Positions 16,481 to 25,469 are shown, counted from the stretch's first letter. The stretch: DNA of 64,000 bases from Geomonas anaerohicana (GCF_016458305.1 NZ_JAEMHL010000001.1:62001-126000); one strand, 5' to 3'. Notes: a model not told the origin generated them from the letters alone. Made by a program: numbers and translations.

Positions 16481-18352
16481 ATGCACTTCGGTGGGATATA
16501 CGAGGATGAAACGGTAGGTAAGGTGTACGACCGGCGCCTGATGGGGCGCTTCTTCGCCTTCATCCTGCCCTATCGCCGCATGCTGGTGACGGCACTCCTC
16601 GTGCTCCCCCTGATCGCTGCATCCAAACTCGCCCAGCCCTGGATCATCAAGGTCGCCATCGACGAACACATCGTGAAGGGGCGCATGGAAGGACTGCCGG
16701 CCCTGGCGGCGGGCTTTCTTGCCGTCATCTTCGCGGAGTCGATCCTCATGTTCGCCCAGGTCTACCTGCTGCAGTGGGTCGGCCAGCGGGTCATGTACGA
16801 TATCAGGGTCAAGCTCTTCAGCCACATCCAGCGCCTCTCCACCCGCTTCTTCGACCAGACCCCGGTCGGCAGCCTTGTCTCCAGGCTGACGAGCGACATC
16901 GAGGTGCTGGGCGAGATGTTCGCCGCCGGCATCGTGACCGTGGTCGGCGACATCCTGGTGCTGGCCGGCATCGTCGGCATCATGCTCTGGATGAACGTGC
17001 GGCTCTCGCTGGTCACCTTCTCGGTGCTGCCGGTGCTGATCTGGGTCGCCTTCGCGTTCCGCAAGTGGATGCGGCTCGCCTTCCGCCAGGTGCGCGCGCG
17101 CCAGGCGAACCTCTCCGCCTTTCTCGCTGAGAGCATCGGCGGCATGGCGGTGGTCCAACTCTTCAACCGCGAGCGGGAGGAGGCCGAGGAATTCCGCCGG
17201 CTCAACGCCTCGTACGTGGAGGCCAACCTCCCCGTTATCACTTGGGATGCCGCCCTCTACGCGGTGGTCGAATCCCTCTCCTCGGTGGCCGTCGCGCTCA
17301 TCATCTGGTACGGTGGCGGCGAGATCGTCAAGGGGACGCTCTCCTTCGGTTCCCTGGTCGCCTTCATCCAGTACATAGAGAAATTCTTCTCCCCGATACG
17401 CGACCTCTCCGCCAAGTACTCGATCATGCAGGGGGCGATGGCCTCGCTGGAGCGCATCTTCGCCCTTTTGGACAATAATGACCGCGAGCCCGAACCGGTA
17501 CCGTCCCCGGAAGCCGCAACTGGGACGGTAAGGACTGACAGCCGACTGACTCAAGCTCTCCCTCCCCCGGAGGGGGAGGAGTTGCGGGCCAGAATGCAGG
17601 CGTGCAAAGGATCTCCCGCGCACGCGCTGCAGAGCATCTGCTTCAACGACATCTGGTTCGCCTACAAAGATCGGGATTACGTGCTGAAAGGGTTCTCGCT
17701 GCAGATGAAGCGTGGCGAGAAAGTGGCGTTGGTGGGAGAAACCGGCGGGGGCAAGACCACCGTGACCAGGCTCCTGTCCCGGCTCTACGACGTCGAGCGC
17801 GGCTCCATCACCATCGACGGCACCGACATCCGGGAATTGCAGCTCCCGGCCCTGCGCAAGCGCATCGGCGTGGTGTTGCAGGATCCCTATCTCTTCTCCG
17901 GCACTATCGCCTATAACATTTCCCTGGGGGATCCCGATGCACTCAAAAGGGTGGAGCGGGCTGCGGCGGTTGTCGGCGCGGATCGCTTCATCCGGGAACT
18001 GCCCCACGGCTATGACGAGGAGGTGCGCGAGCGCGGCGTAAACTTCTCCGCCGGCGAACGTCAGCTGATCTCCTTTGCCCGAGCGGTCGCCTTTGATCCC
18101 GAGATCCTGGTGTTGGACGAGGCCACGGCCAGCGTCGACACCGCGAGCGAGCGGCTGATCCAGCAGGGACTCGAGGGGCTGATGCAGGGACGCACCACCT
18201 TGGTGGTGGCGCACCGGCTTTCCACCATCCGCGATGCCGATCGCATCGTCGTCATCCACCGCGGCGAGAAGGCCGAAGAGGGTACCCACGCCGAACTCAT
18301 GGCCGCTCAAGGGCTCTACTACCGGCTGTACCAGCTGCAGTTCAAGGATTAG
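16481..18352 (+). CDS. ABC exporter half-transporter, MdlB-like subunit with repeat-derived linker insertion
   Basis: A 623-aa half-transporter: six membrane helices in the first ~310 residues, then an ATPase with Walker A GETGGGKTT, signature FSAGERQLISFARAV and a canonical Walker B ILVLDEATASVD with catalytic Glu. It pairs with the upstream degenerate subunit to make a heterodimeric exporter. Odd feature: between the membrane domain and the ATPase (residues ~335-390) the linker is longer than usual and contains LPPPEGEE, which is the in-frame translation of the C/G palindromic repeat (17554-17580). The frame is intact through the insertion, so the protein may still be functional. Confidence 0.9.
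   Translation: MHFGGIYEDETVGKVYDRRLMGRFFAFILPYRRMLVTALLVLPLIAASKLAQPWIIKVAIDEHIVKGRMEGLPALAAGFLAVIFAESILMFAQVYLLQWVGQRVMYDIRVKLFSHIQRLSTRFFDQTPVGSLVSRLTSDIEVLGEMFAAGIVTVVGDILVLAGIVGIMLWMNVRLSLVTFSVLPVLIWVAFAFRKWMRLAFRQVRARQANLSAFLAESIGGMAVVQLFNREREEAEEFRRLNASYVEANLPVITWDAALYAVVESLSSVAVALIIWYGGGEIVKGTLSFGSLVAFIQYIEKFFSPIRDLSAKYSIMQGAMASLERIFALLDNNDREPEPVPSPEAATGTVRTDSRLTQALPPPEGEELRARMQACKGSPAHALQSICFNDIWFAYKDRDYVLKGFSLQMKRGEKVALVGETGGGKTTVTRLLSRLYDVERGSITIDGTDIRELQLPALRKRIGVVLQDPYLFSGTIAYNISLGDPDALKRVERAAAVVGADRFIRELPHGYDEEVRERGVNFSAGERQLISFARAVAFDPEILVLDEATASVDTASERLIQQGLEGLMQGRTTLVVAHRLSTIRDADRIVVIHRGEKAEEGTHAELMAAQGLYYRLYQLQFKD
17554..17580 (+). repeat. C/G palindromic repeat inside a coding sequence
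   Basis: The palindrome CTCCCTCCCCCGGAGGGGGA of the dispersed family lies within the second ABC exporter gene and is read in frame as LPPPEGEE. It is the only copy in the window fully inside a coding region, and it sits in the flexible linker between domains. Confidence 0.88.
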
Positions 18353-18363
18353 CCCGTCCGTAT

Positions 18364-18454
18364 GCTCCCTCCCCCGGAGGGGGAGGGCAGGGGAGGGGGA
18401 AGTCCCTGTGACTATCCATCCCCCCTCCCGACCTCCCCCCTCCGGGGGGAGGAG
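18364..18454. repeat. Plus/minus pair of C/G palindromic repeats
   Basis: A plus unit at 18364-18402 and a minus unit at 18418-18454, fifteen bases apart, lie between the ABC exporter and selB. Confidence 0.85.
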
Positions 18455-18527
18455 TTGTTGAAAGACCGGTTGACCTTTCATTCAAAAATTGCGATATAAG
18501 AAGCACTTTTTTTCACGGAGCACCACC

Positions 18528-20438
18528 ATGAAGCATCTCATTCTCGGCACCGCCGGACACATAGACCATGGCAAGACCTCGCTGGTGAAGGCGCTGACCG
18601 GCGTTGATACCGATCGCCTCAAAGAGGAGAAGGCCCGCGGCATCACGATCGAACTCGGCTTCGCGCACCTGGAACTCCCGGGCGACCTGCGCTTCGGCAT
18701 CGTCGACGTTCCGGGCCACGAACGCTTCGTGCGCACCATGGTGGCCGGCGTGGGCGGCATGGACCTGGTGCTGTTGGTGATTGCGGCGGACGAGGGGATC
18801 ATGCCCCAGACCCGCGAGCACCTGGAGATCTGCCAGTTGCTGGGCGTGAAGCGCGGTATCGTGGTGCTCACCAAGAAGGACATGGTGGAACCGGACTGGC
18901 TCGACCTGGTTACCGAGGAGGTGCGTGACTACCTCGCGGAAAGCTTCTTGGCCGGCGCCCCCATCATCAGTGTTTCCTCCCGCACCGGCGACGGCATCGA
19001 AAACCTGAAGGCGGAACTCACCAGGATGGCGAAGGAGATCGAGCAGAAGCGGGTCGACTCCCCCTTCCGGCTCCCGGTGGACCGCGTCTTTACCGTGACC
19101 GGCTTCGGCACCGTCGTAACCGGCACGCTCCTCTCCGGTGCCGTCACCGTCGGCGACGAGGTCGAGATCCTCCCCTCCGGCATCGCCTGCCGCGTGCGCG
19201 GCGTGCAGTCTTTCGGCTCCAAGGTCGAAAAGGGCGGGGCGGGCGAGAGGCTCGCGGTGAACCTGCAAGGTGTGGATCACACCGATGTGCAGCGCGGCGA
19301 CGTGGTGGTTCCCAAGGGGCTCTACAAGCCGACCAGCGCCGTCGACGTGCGCCTCAACTACCTCGCATCGATGGGCAAGGAGTTAAAGCACCGCGCCGGT
19401 GTCCGTCTGCACTCGGCCACCTACGAGGTTCCTGCCAAGGTCATCCTGTTCGATCGCGATGCGCTGCAGCCGGGCGAAAGTGCCTACGTGCAGTTGCGCC
19501 TTGAGCACCCGGTACTGCTCTTGCCGGGCGACCCGTTCGTGCTGCGTACCTATTCGCCGCAGGCAACACTGGGGGGCGGCACCGTGCTGGACCCCGCGCC
19601 GCCGCGCCGCCGCCGCCGTTCCGCAGAGGCGCTCGCACTTTTGGAGGCGGCGGAATCCGGCGTGGACCAGGAGCGGATCCGGCTGCTGGTCGAGTCGTCG
19701 CTGCTCTCCGGCATCTCCATCCAGGAGATGGTGAACCGTTCCGGGATGTCGGGTAAGCGGATCGAAGCAGCGCTGGCGCCCCTGCTTTCCAGCGGGGCGG
19801 TGCTCCAGGTGGTCAAGGAGCCGCGCATCTTTCTCAGTAAGGATGCCTTTGCGCAGTTGAAGCAGAGGCTTTCCACCGAGTTGGAGGAGTACCTCCAGGA
19901 AAACCCGATGCAGGAAGGTATCGGCAAGGAGGAGCTGAAATCCCGGATTCCCAAGCGCAGCGATGCACGCTTCTTCGGGCCGGTGCTGGCGAGCCTGGAG
20001 AAGGACGGGCTGGCACTTTCCGACCGGGAGCTGGTGAAGCTCCCCGGGCGCAAGGTCGGTGTGACCCAGGACCAGGCCAGCGTGCAGCGCGCCCTCGAAG
20101 AGGCGCTGACCAAGGCGTGGTTCGAGCCTCCTACCTTGAAGGAACTTTGCGACCTGGTGGGCGCCACCGAGAAGCAGGTGCTCGATCACGCCAACATGAT
20201 GTTCCGCGAGGGGAGGGTGGCCAAGATCAAGGGAGACATCTTCTACGCCCCCGGCGCCGTCAACGAGCTGCGCGACAAGCTGGTGGCGCATCTGAAGGAG
20301 AAGGGGGAGATCACCCCGCCGGAGTTCCGTGACATCACCGGCCTGTCCAGGAAGTTCATGATCCCGCTGCTGGAGTACTTCGACCAGGAGAAGCTCACCA
20401 TCCGCATGGGGGACAAGAGGGTGTTGAGGAAGGGGTAA
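18528..20438 (+). CDS. selB: Selenocysteine-specific translation elongation factor SelB
   Basis: About 636 residues. The N-terminal GTPase domain has [17 protein letters not shown], the switch/G3 motif [10 protein letters not shown] and TKKD, in the SelB rather than EF-Tu pattern. Two beta-barrel domains follow, then a C-terminal series of winged helices (from about residue 370) that bind the SECIS hairpin in selenoprotein mRNA. SelB brings Sec-tRNA to in-frame UGA codons. The start is the ATG at 18528, preceded by GGAG; the frame extends upstream to 18489 but those residues are not family-like. selA and tRNA-Sec are not in the window. Confidence 0.95.
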   Translation: MKHLILGTAGHIDHGKTSLVKALTGVDTDRLKEEKARGITIELGFAHLELPGDLRFGIVDVPGHERFVRTMVAGVGGMDLVLLVIAADEGIMPQTREHLEICQLLGVKRGIVVLTKKDMVEPDWLDLVTEEVRDYLAESFLAGAPIISVSSRTGDGIENLKAELTRMAKEIEQKRVDSPFRLPVDRVFTVTGFGTVVTGTLLSGAVTVGDEVEILPSGIACRVRGVQSFGSKVEKGGAGERLAVNLQGVDHTDVQRGDVVVPKGLYKPTSAVDVRLNYLASMGKELKHRAGVRLHSATYEVPAKVILFDRDALQPGESAYVQLRLEHPVLLLPGDPFVLRTYSPQATLGGGTVLDPAPPRRRRRSAEALALLEAAESGVDQERIRLLVESSLLSGISIQEMVNRSGMSGKRIEAALAPLLSSGAVLQVVKEPRIFLSKDAFAQLKQRLSTELEEYLQENPMQEGIGKEELKSRIPKRSDARFFGPVLASLEKDGLALSDRELVKLPGRKVGVTQDQASVQRALEEALTKAWFEPPTLKELCDLVGATEKQVLDHANMMFREGRVAKIKGDIFYAPGAVNELRDKLVAHLKEKGEITPPEFRDITGLSRKFMIPLLEYFDQEKLTIRMGDKRVLRKG

Positions 20439-20478
20439 AGAGGCAGATTGAGACTGAGATTAAGATAAAGGAAAACGA

Positions 20479-20510
20479 AAAGGCCCTTCGGTTCGAGGGG
20501 CCTTTTTTTT
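20479..20510 (+). terminator. Rho-independent terminator after selB
   Basis: AGGCCC at 20481-20486 pairs with GGGCCT at 20498-20503 around a TTCGG-type loop, followed directly by eight T residues. Just upstream, at 20446-20470, is one arm of the AGATTAAGATAAAG repeat. Confidence 0.85.
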
Positions 20511-20559
20511 GTCCGTTGCCGGAACTGACGTCTCAGTTATGCTTCTGTGCGTTCGTCTC

Positions 20560-20600
20560 AGCTCCCTCCCCCGGAGGGGGAGGGTTGGGGAGGGGGAAAA
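20560..20600 (+). repeat. C/G palindromic repeat, plus, immediately 5' of the DUF559 gene
   Basis: Canonical plus-oriented unit whose G-rich tail (GGGGAGGGGGAAAAGC) is the only Shine-Dalgarno-like sequence before the ATG at 20603. The mirror-image unit lies at the other end of the gene. Confidence 0.9.
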
Positions 20601-20602
20601 GC

Positions 20603-21028
20603 ATGGACGCAGACAATCCCATATTCGACCCGCCGCCATTGCCAACTGAACTCCTTAAGGCTGCTCGCATGCTGCGCCAGCATATGACGGACGCGGAGCA
20701 ACTGCTTTGGTTTTGTTTGCGCCGTAAGCAGATGGGTGGCTTCCGGTTCCGGCGGCAGCACCCGGTTGAGAAGTTCGTGCTGGATTTCTATTGTGCGGAA
20801 GCAAGACTAGCGGTGGAGTTGGACGGTGGGCAGCACAACCAGCCTCTCAATGCCTTACGTGATCGAGGAAGAACAGATTTCCTGGAGGCGCAGGGCATTT
20901 CTCTTCTCAGGATATGGAACCACGAACTCTTTGTGAACCTGGAAGGAGTGCTGGAAAGAATTTACGAGGTGTTGCTACAGAGGGTAGGAGTTAGTTACGG
21001 CAGGAACAAAAAACTTCCCCCTCCCTAA
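20603..21028 (+). CDS. DUF559 (Vsr/PD-(D/E)XK-like) endonuclease domain protein embedded in a repeat pair
   Basis: About 141 residues. It has the DUF559 core: RMLRQHMTDAEQLLWFCLR, FRFRRQHPVEKFVLDFYC and LAVELDGGQH, giving the D...ExD layout of a Vsr-like restriction-endonuclease fold. The start is ATG 20603; upstream in-frame codons are translated repeat and are not protein-like. The ribosome binding site comes from the plus repeat unit and the stop codon (TAA 21026-21028) lies inside the minus unit, so the C-terminus LPPP is repeat-encoded. The biological role of DUF559 proteins is not established; related to very-short-patch repair and transposase-like nucleases by fold. The context suggests a link with the repeat family. 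Confidence 0.9.
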   Translation: MDADNPIFDPPPLPTELLKAARMLRQHMTDAEQLLWFCLRRKQMGGFRFRRQHPVEKFVLDFYCAEARLAVELDGGQHNQPLNALRDRGRTDFLEAQGISLLRIWNHELFVNLEGVLERIYEVLLQRVGVSYGRNKKLPPP

Positions 21029-21168
21029 CCCTCCCCCTCCGGGGGAGGGGACTTTGTGGGCTCGGCGATTGCGGATTGGATAGCAGCTGACATCTGCAGC
21101 TGTCGCCTTCATAAGCTTGGGCGTCCACAGCTCCCTCCCCCGGAGGGGGAGGGTTGGGGAGGGGGAAG
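21013..21168. repeat. C/G palindromic repeats, minus then plus, 3' of the DUF559 gene
   Basis: A minus unit at 21013-21051 contains the DUF559 stop codon. After 77 bases a plus unit follows at 21129-21168. Together with 20560-20600 the local order is plus, gene, minus, plus. Confidence 0.88.
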
Positions 21169-21211
21169 ACTTCTCCTCACATGGGAAGACTTCTCCTCAA
21201 CAAGACGACTC

Positions 21212-23176
21212 CTACCAAATGTAATCCTTGGCGATATCCCGCTTGTCCCGCCCGTAGAGGATGTGGAAGGCACGCAGCTTCTTTAGGGCGACGGGGGACA
21301 GGCTCCCCAGCGGCAGGTAGATGATCCTCTTCCCCAGCCGCGCAGCGTGCTGTTTCAGGAAACTCCTGGGGGGCTTGGCCGCGGCGTAGACCACGTCCTT
21401 CTCCAGCGAATAGTCGAGCGCAGCCATCAGCAGGTGCTCCGCCTTGCCGAGCGCATACCTGTAGTCCGGGTCGTGCCAGACGTCCACCATCCGCCGCGGC
21501 GGGTAGCTCAACAGAAACCCACCGTACTCGCAGCGCGAAATCCCCGGCCCCACGATGTTGTCGGTAGGGGGCGTGGCGTAGAAGGCCATGTCGGACTCCT
21601 GCGCGTGCTCGCCAAGCCATGTCATGCAGTACGGGTACTTCGTCCCCTCCTTGTCCTCGTCGAGGATCACTACCACGCACCCAACGCCGCTCTTCAGCCG
21701 CTTGTTCTCCCGGACGTAGATCTTCCCTTCGTGAATGTTGCGCAGCGTCTCGCGCATGTCGATCCCGTCCAGAAGCGACGAGCTGAACGGCTCGGACTTG
21801 CTCGCCTCCTCGCTCAACTGCCGGGCCCCGATCCGCTTCAGGTTGCGGCCGTATTCCTCGATGTTGAGATCTTCGGGGGGGAAGGAGCAGATGTACGGGT
21901 CATCAAACCCCTCCAGCCAGTCGCCGGGCCGCTTTTCCTTCTTCCGGTTCATCATCTTGAGCCGCGAGAGCCCCTTGGCGCGCACCTGCTCGCGCGGGCG
22001 GAACCTGATCCTCTTGGTGGCGGACCAGAGCTCGGCGGCGGAAAGGCGCAGGGTGGGGATGTCGCTCGTCTCCTTCTGCCAGGGGGAATGGGCGGCCAGC
22101 CGGAAGAAGGCGTAGGCGAAGTTGTCGTCCAGGCAGCCGCGCGCGGCGGCGAGCATCTGGAACAGGTCGGGGAGCAGCATGCGCGACAACAGCGCGTAGT
22201 TACGGGCGAAACGGAAGAAGGCCCGCTTTTGCCAGAAGTGCACCTTGTCGCCGGTCTCCTGCCGGTAGTGCCGCGCCGCTTCCAAAAAGAGCCGCAGCAT
22301 GATCTTCTGCCGGTCCGGCAGTTCCCCTTCCGGACCGATGCGGTGTGCGCTTCTCTGCACCGACTCGGCCAGCGCCTCCTCTTCCGGGATGCTCTGCTTC
22401 CCGCCCAGGATCAGCTCAAAGGCGTTGAAGCTCTTTCTCAGCGAAGGACCGCCGGGTGCAGGTTCGGGGGGGAGGGGAGAGCGCCTGGTCTCGTAGAGTG
22501 CGGACAGGAACGGGTACTCGGCCAGGACCTCGTGGCAGCATTCCGGGTGCAGGTTGAAGATGGTGATCCCCTCGCGGTGGGTGCGGGTGAGGGGCTGGGC
22601 CTGCGGCGCGTCGAAATCGCGCCGGATTCGCTCCAGGTGCGCCATGCCGCAGATGAAGAGGACGCGCTCGTGCTGCTGGGAAAGCTGCCGCAGGCGGTAG
22701 GCCATGCCCCGCTCCCGGCGCAGGTCCTCCTCTCCCGGCGGGATACCACGGTACAGCTTGGCGACTTCCCGGTAGAACGGCTCCAGGCCGATGCGCTGCA
22801 CGGAGTAAGAATCGGGGAGTTGTTCCGGGTGAGAGGGGTAGGAGTCGAGGTCGATGTCGACCAGGTGCAGCGGGATCTGGCGCTCCAGGGCGAGGCGCGC
22901 TCCTTCGATCAGGGGATCGGCCGGTTCGATTATGAGGAAGACGGACTGGGCGGCGACGTGGTAGGCGAGCACCGAGATTTCCGGCAGGCGCCGCACGCCG
23001 CGCAGGAACTGCTGCTCCAGTGTTTGCGGGAGCTCCAGCGCGATGCAATCAGGCTTTACCGTATCGAACGCCTCCCGCACCAGGTGGGCGAACTCCATCC
23101 GGTAGTGCAGGATGGGGAGGGCGTGGACGTTGCCGAATTGTTCCAGGTAGAGTCGGTCGGGCATAGGTATGTCCAA
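21212..23176 (-). CDS. Uncharacterised 654-aa protein, TraB/DUF5682-like N-terminus, next to MoxR ATPase
   Basis: I do not recognise this protein as a whole. Its first ~200 residues have the flow of the TraB/ChaN/DUF5682 type: a statement of a target (DCIALELPQTLEQQFLRGV), a middle strand-helix (IPLHLVDIDLDSYPSHPE) and VLFICGMAHLERI, similar to the GMAH motif of TraB proteins. Residues ~210-430 are helical and Arg/Leu-rich; the last ~200 form another domain (CVVVILDEDKEGTKYPYC, AALDYSLEKDVVYAAAKPP). No signal peptide or membrane segment. It follows the MoxR gene on the same strand, separated by a repeat pair, and DUF5682 proteins are known neighbours of MoxR/VWA systems, which suggests a shared chaperone-like or quality-control task. 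Confidence 0.75.
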   Translation of the reverse strand: MDIPMPDRLYLEQFGNVHALPILHYRMEFAHLVREAFDTVKPDCIALELPQTLEQQFLRGVRRLPEISVLAYHVAAQSVFLIIEPADPLIEGARLALERQIPLHLVDIDLDSYPSHPEQLPDSYSVQRIGLEPFYREVAKLYRGIPPGEEDLRRERGMAYRLRQLSQQHERVLFICGMAHLERIRRDFDAPQAQPLTRTHREGITIFNLHPECCHEVLAEYPFLSALYETRRSPLPPEPAPGGPSLRKSFNAFELILGGKQSIPEEEALAESVQRSAHRIGPEGELPDRQKIMLRLFLEAARHYRQETGDKVHFWQKRAFFRFARNYALLSRMLLPDLFQMLAAARGCLDDNFAYAFFRLAAHSPWQKETSDIPTLRLSAAELWSATKRIRFRPREQVRAKGLSRLKMMNRKKEKRPGDWLEGFDDPYICSFPPEDLNIEEYGRNLKRIGARQLSEEASKSEPFSSSLLDGIDMRETLRNIHEGKIYVRENKRLKSGVGCVVVILDEDKEGTKYPYCMTWLGEHAQESDMAFYATPPTDNIVGPGISRCEYGGFLLSYPPRRMVDVWHDPDYRYALGKAEHLLMAALDYSLEKDVVYAAAKPPRSFLKQHAARLGKRIIYLPLGSLSPVALKKLRAFHILYGRDKRDIAKDYIW

Positions 23177-23265
23177 AGCTCCTCCCCCCGGAGGGGGGAG
23201 GCTGGGAGGGAGGATCGTAAAAGGAAAGCCTCCCCCTCCCTGACCCTCCCCCTCCGGGGGAGGGA
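23177..23265. repeat. Plus/minus pair of C/G palindromic repeats
   Basis: Plus unit 23177-23214 and minus unit 23228-23265 with a 13-base spacer, directly after the start codon end of the 654-aa protein gene and before the MoxR stop. Confidence 0.85.
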
Positions 23266-23282
23266 ATTTGACCTCAAAAAAG

Positions 23283-24101
23283 TTACTTCAAATACCGGAG
23301 CGCCTCTTCCCCGAGGATCCGTTCCACCGCGAGCGGCAGCAGTTCGCGCGGGTCTTTTTCGGTGGCCGCCATCATCTTAAGCGCATAGCGCGCGATGTTG
23401 ATGCCGTCCCGCACCGAATAGGGCTCGTCCGCAGCGTGGCCGCGCTGCAGGAACTGCACGACATAGTTGAGGATGGAACTGCCGGCGAAGGGAAGATTCT
23501 CTTTCAGGATCGCCAGCTCCTCCTCCGCCTCGGGGAAGTCGATGAAGAGCTGCGGCTGCAGGCGGGAATGGATGTACTCCGGCACTTCGAAGGTGGAGGA
23601 GTCTTCGTTCATGGTCACCACGATGCGGAAGTCCGGGTGCGCCTGGATCCTGAGGCCGGTGATGATCGATTCGACGTAGCGGCGGTCATCCAGAAGCGGC
23701 GCCAGCGACGCCCAGGCCTTCTCGCTCATCCGGTTCCCCTCGTCGAGGATCAGCACGCCGCCCGAGATCATGGCCGACACCAGTGAGGAGGCGGCATACT
23801 GGATGGTCCCCTCCGGGCCGATGACCGGCGTCACGATCAGGTCCTCCGGCCGGGTGTCCATGGTGGCCTGGAACAGGTAGACCTTGCGGCCCAGTCTCTT
23901 GGCGGCGGCGTAGGCGAGGGTGGTCTTGCCGACGCCGGGCTTGCCGATCAGGCGCGGGTTGAAGGGGATGTCGCGCTCGTCGATGACCATCCAGGCAGCC
24001 AAAAGCTGCCGGAGCAGTTCCTCGTCCCCGACCCAGCGCAGCGGTAGCTCGATGGGGTTGGCGAGGGTCAGGTTGATGCCGTCAATCGTGATCCGGTCCA
24101 T
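23283..24101 (-). CDS. MoxR-family AAA+ ATPase
   Basis: About 272 residues. Walker A is GKPGVGKTTLAYA near residue 54, Walker B GGVLILDEGNRM near residue 115, sensor 1 IVVTMNED near residue 160, and the C-terminal helical lid contains YSVRDGINIARYAL. These are MoxR traits; such ATPases act as chaperones that insert cofactors or remodel protein complexes, usually with a VWA-domain partner. No VWA gene is visible here. The start is ATG 24101 with GGAG upstream; the frame continues ten codons further without a ribosome binding site. It precedes the TraB/DUF5682-like gene. Confidence 0.88.
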   Translation of the reverse strand: MDRITIDGINLTLANPIELPLRWVGDEELLRQLLAAWMVIDERDIPFNPRLIGKPGVGKTTLAYAAAKRLGRKVYLFQATMDTRPEDLIVTPVIGPEGTIQYAASSLVSAMISGGVLILDEGNRMSEKAWASLAPLLDDRRYVESIITGLRIQAHPDFRIVVTMNEDSSTFEVPEYIHSRLQPQLFIDFPEAEEELAILKENLPFAGSSILNYVVQFLQRGHAADEPYSVRDGINIARYALKMMAATEKDPRELLPLAVERILGEEALRYLK

Positions 24102-24112
24102 AAAAGCTCCAA

Positions 24113-24235
24113 AAAACCAAACCTGTAACAAGGAGAACGTCTGAGAAAATCTGAGTAAAGACAGAAGCTGGAGAAAACCTAAAGATTCTTGTGGGTTTTC
24201 TCAGATGTCCTCAGATTTCCTCCTTGTTAATGGTT
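24113..24235. repeat. Inverted pair of a TCTGAG-rich repeat
   Basis: AACAAGGAGAACGTCTGAG near 24127 and the complementary CCTCAGATTTCCTCCTTGTT near 24209-24228 form long imperfect arms around a ~60-base centre, between the 59-aa gene and the MoxR gene. The arms can fold into a large hairpin. I saw no other copy in this window. Confidence 0.6.
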
Positions 24236-24415
24236 TCAGGTGTTCATTTCGTGCCCGTACATCATGACCAGCCGGGCACGGTTCTCGCGGCAGCTCTTGC
24301 AGAGCTCGCCGGCATCCTTGAAGAATTCCTCCGCCAGCCACTCTCCCGCCTCGCCGTACAGCGAATCCGGCTCGTTCTCGTCGTACTCGGTCTTGCAGAT
24401 GCTGCAGGTTTTCAT
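24236..24415 (-). CDS. Small CxxC protein coupled to hemH
   Basis: A 59-residue protein starting [16 protein letters not shown] and containing a second pair [12 protein letters not shown], so two CxxC pairs that could hold zinc. The rest is acidic and helical. Its ATG overlaps the hemH stop (ATGA), so it is translationally coupled to ferrochelatase. No known function; a role in metal or haem handling is only suggested by the coupling. Confidence 0.75.
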   Translation of the reverse strand: MKTCSICKTEYDENEPDSLYGEAGEWLAEEFFKDAGELCKSCRENRARLVMMYGHEMNT

Positions 24416-25368
24416 GCTTTTACCGTGGTCCTTACCAGGTCGGCCAGGCAATCCAGGAACATCGGGTCGGAATTGAGCGACTCGGTCCTGACGAAGCGCT
24501 TGATGCCGTGCGCCTTGGCCTCCTCTGCGTACTGGATGTCGATCTCGTAAAGGGTCTCGATATGGTCGGAGACAAAGGAAAGCGGCACCATCAACAGGTT
24601 TTCCTTCCCTTCCCTGCCCAGGCGCTGGATGGTCGCCTCGGTGGAAGGCTCCAGCCACTTCACTTTGCTCGCTTTGGACTGGAAGCAGAGCAGGTGGCTC
24701 GCCTCCCCTACCTGTTCCATCACCAGCCGCACGGTCTCCTGGATGTGCGCCAGGTACGGGTCGCCCTCGTCGATGAAGGACTGGGGGAGCGAGTGGGCGG
24801 AAAAAACGATCTGGACGTCTTTCGGGTCGGGGAAGGACTGCAGTCCCCGGATCACCTTGGCGGCCAGCGCCTTGATGTAGAGCGGATGGTTGTAGAAACG
24901 ATCGATGTAGATGATCTCGAAATCGGCGTTGGCCTCCTTGAGCACCCGCTGCAGCTCGTTAACGCTGGAGCCGGTGGTCGCCCTGGAGTAGTGCGGGTAC
25001 AGCGAGAGCGCCACCACGCGCTTGATCCCTTCGCGCTTGATCGCCGCCAGGGCATCGATGGTGGAGGGGCGGGAGTAGCGCATGGCGACGAAGGAGCGGA
25101 AGCGGTCTCCCAGCAGCGCCTGCAGTCCCGAGCCCTGGGCCTCGGTCAGCTCGCGGATCGGGGACTTGCCGCCGATCTGGCGGTAAAACTCCGTGACCTC
25201 CGGTGCGCGCTTGTTGACGATGCGCCGTGCGATGAAAGGCTGCAAAAAGGCCGGCCCGATCTTGATGATGTCACGATCCGTGAACAGGTTCATGAGGAAA
25301 GGGTGCACGGCATCGAGCGAGTCGGGGCCTCCCATCTGGAGCAGCAGGAGTGCGGTTTTGTCAGACAT
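24412..25368 (-). CDS. hemH: Ferrochelatase
   Basis: A 318-aa cytoplasmic/peripheral enzyme that inserts ferrous iron into protoporphyrin IX in the last step of haem b synthesis. Recognisable are [16 protein letters not shown] at the N-terminus, [16 protein letters not shown] near residue 117, [17 protein letters not shown] near residue 190 (catalytic His) and the C-terminal [19 protein letters not shown] motif. Length is normal. AGAGG precedes the ATG. A caa3 oxidase and several c-type cytochromes in the window depend on haem supply. Confidence 0.95.
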   Translation of the reverse strand: MSDKTALLLLQMGGPDSLDAVHPFLMNLFTDRDIIKIGPAFLQPFIARRIVNKRAPEVTEFYRQIGGKSPIRELTEAQGSGLQALLGDRFRSFVAMRYSRPSTIDALAAIKREGIKRVVALSLYPHYSRATTGSSVNELQRVLKEANADFEIIYIDRFYNHPLYIKALAAKVIRGLQSFPDPKDVQIVFSAHSLPQSFIDEGDPYLAHIQETVRLVMEQVGEASHLLCFQSKASKVKWLEPSTEATIQRLGREGKENLLMVPLSFVSDHIETLYEIDIQYAEEAKAHGIKRFVRTESLNSDPMFLDCLADLVRTTVKA

Positions 25369-25469
25369 GGCAACCTCTTGGGCGAGAATAGTGGCCCAAG
25401 AAATGTAGCAGAAAACGAGGGGAAGTAGAACCGGTTTAATTCATTGGGAAGGGGGAACAGCAAAACAAA

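Noticed and set aside
16424-18481. 685-aa minus-strand frame opposite the second ABC gene
   Set aside because: Antisense shadow that begins and ends within repeats; the plus strand has all ABC motifs.
21347-23380. 677-aa plus-strand frame opposite the TraB/DUF5682-like gene
   Set aside because: Either strand is open here and the minus-strand protein is itself unfamiliar, but this frame runs through a repeat pair and has no start signal.
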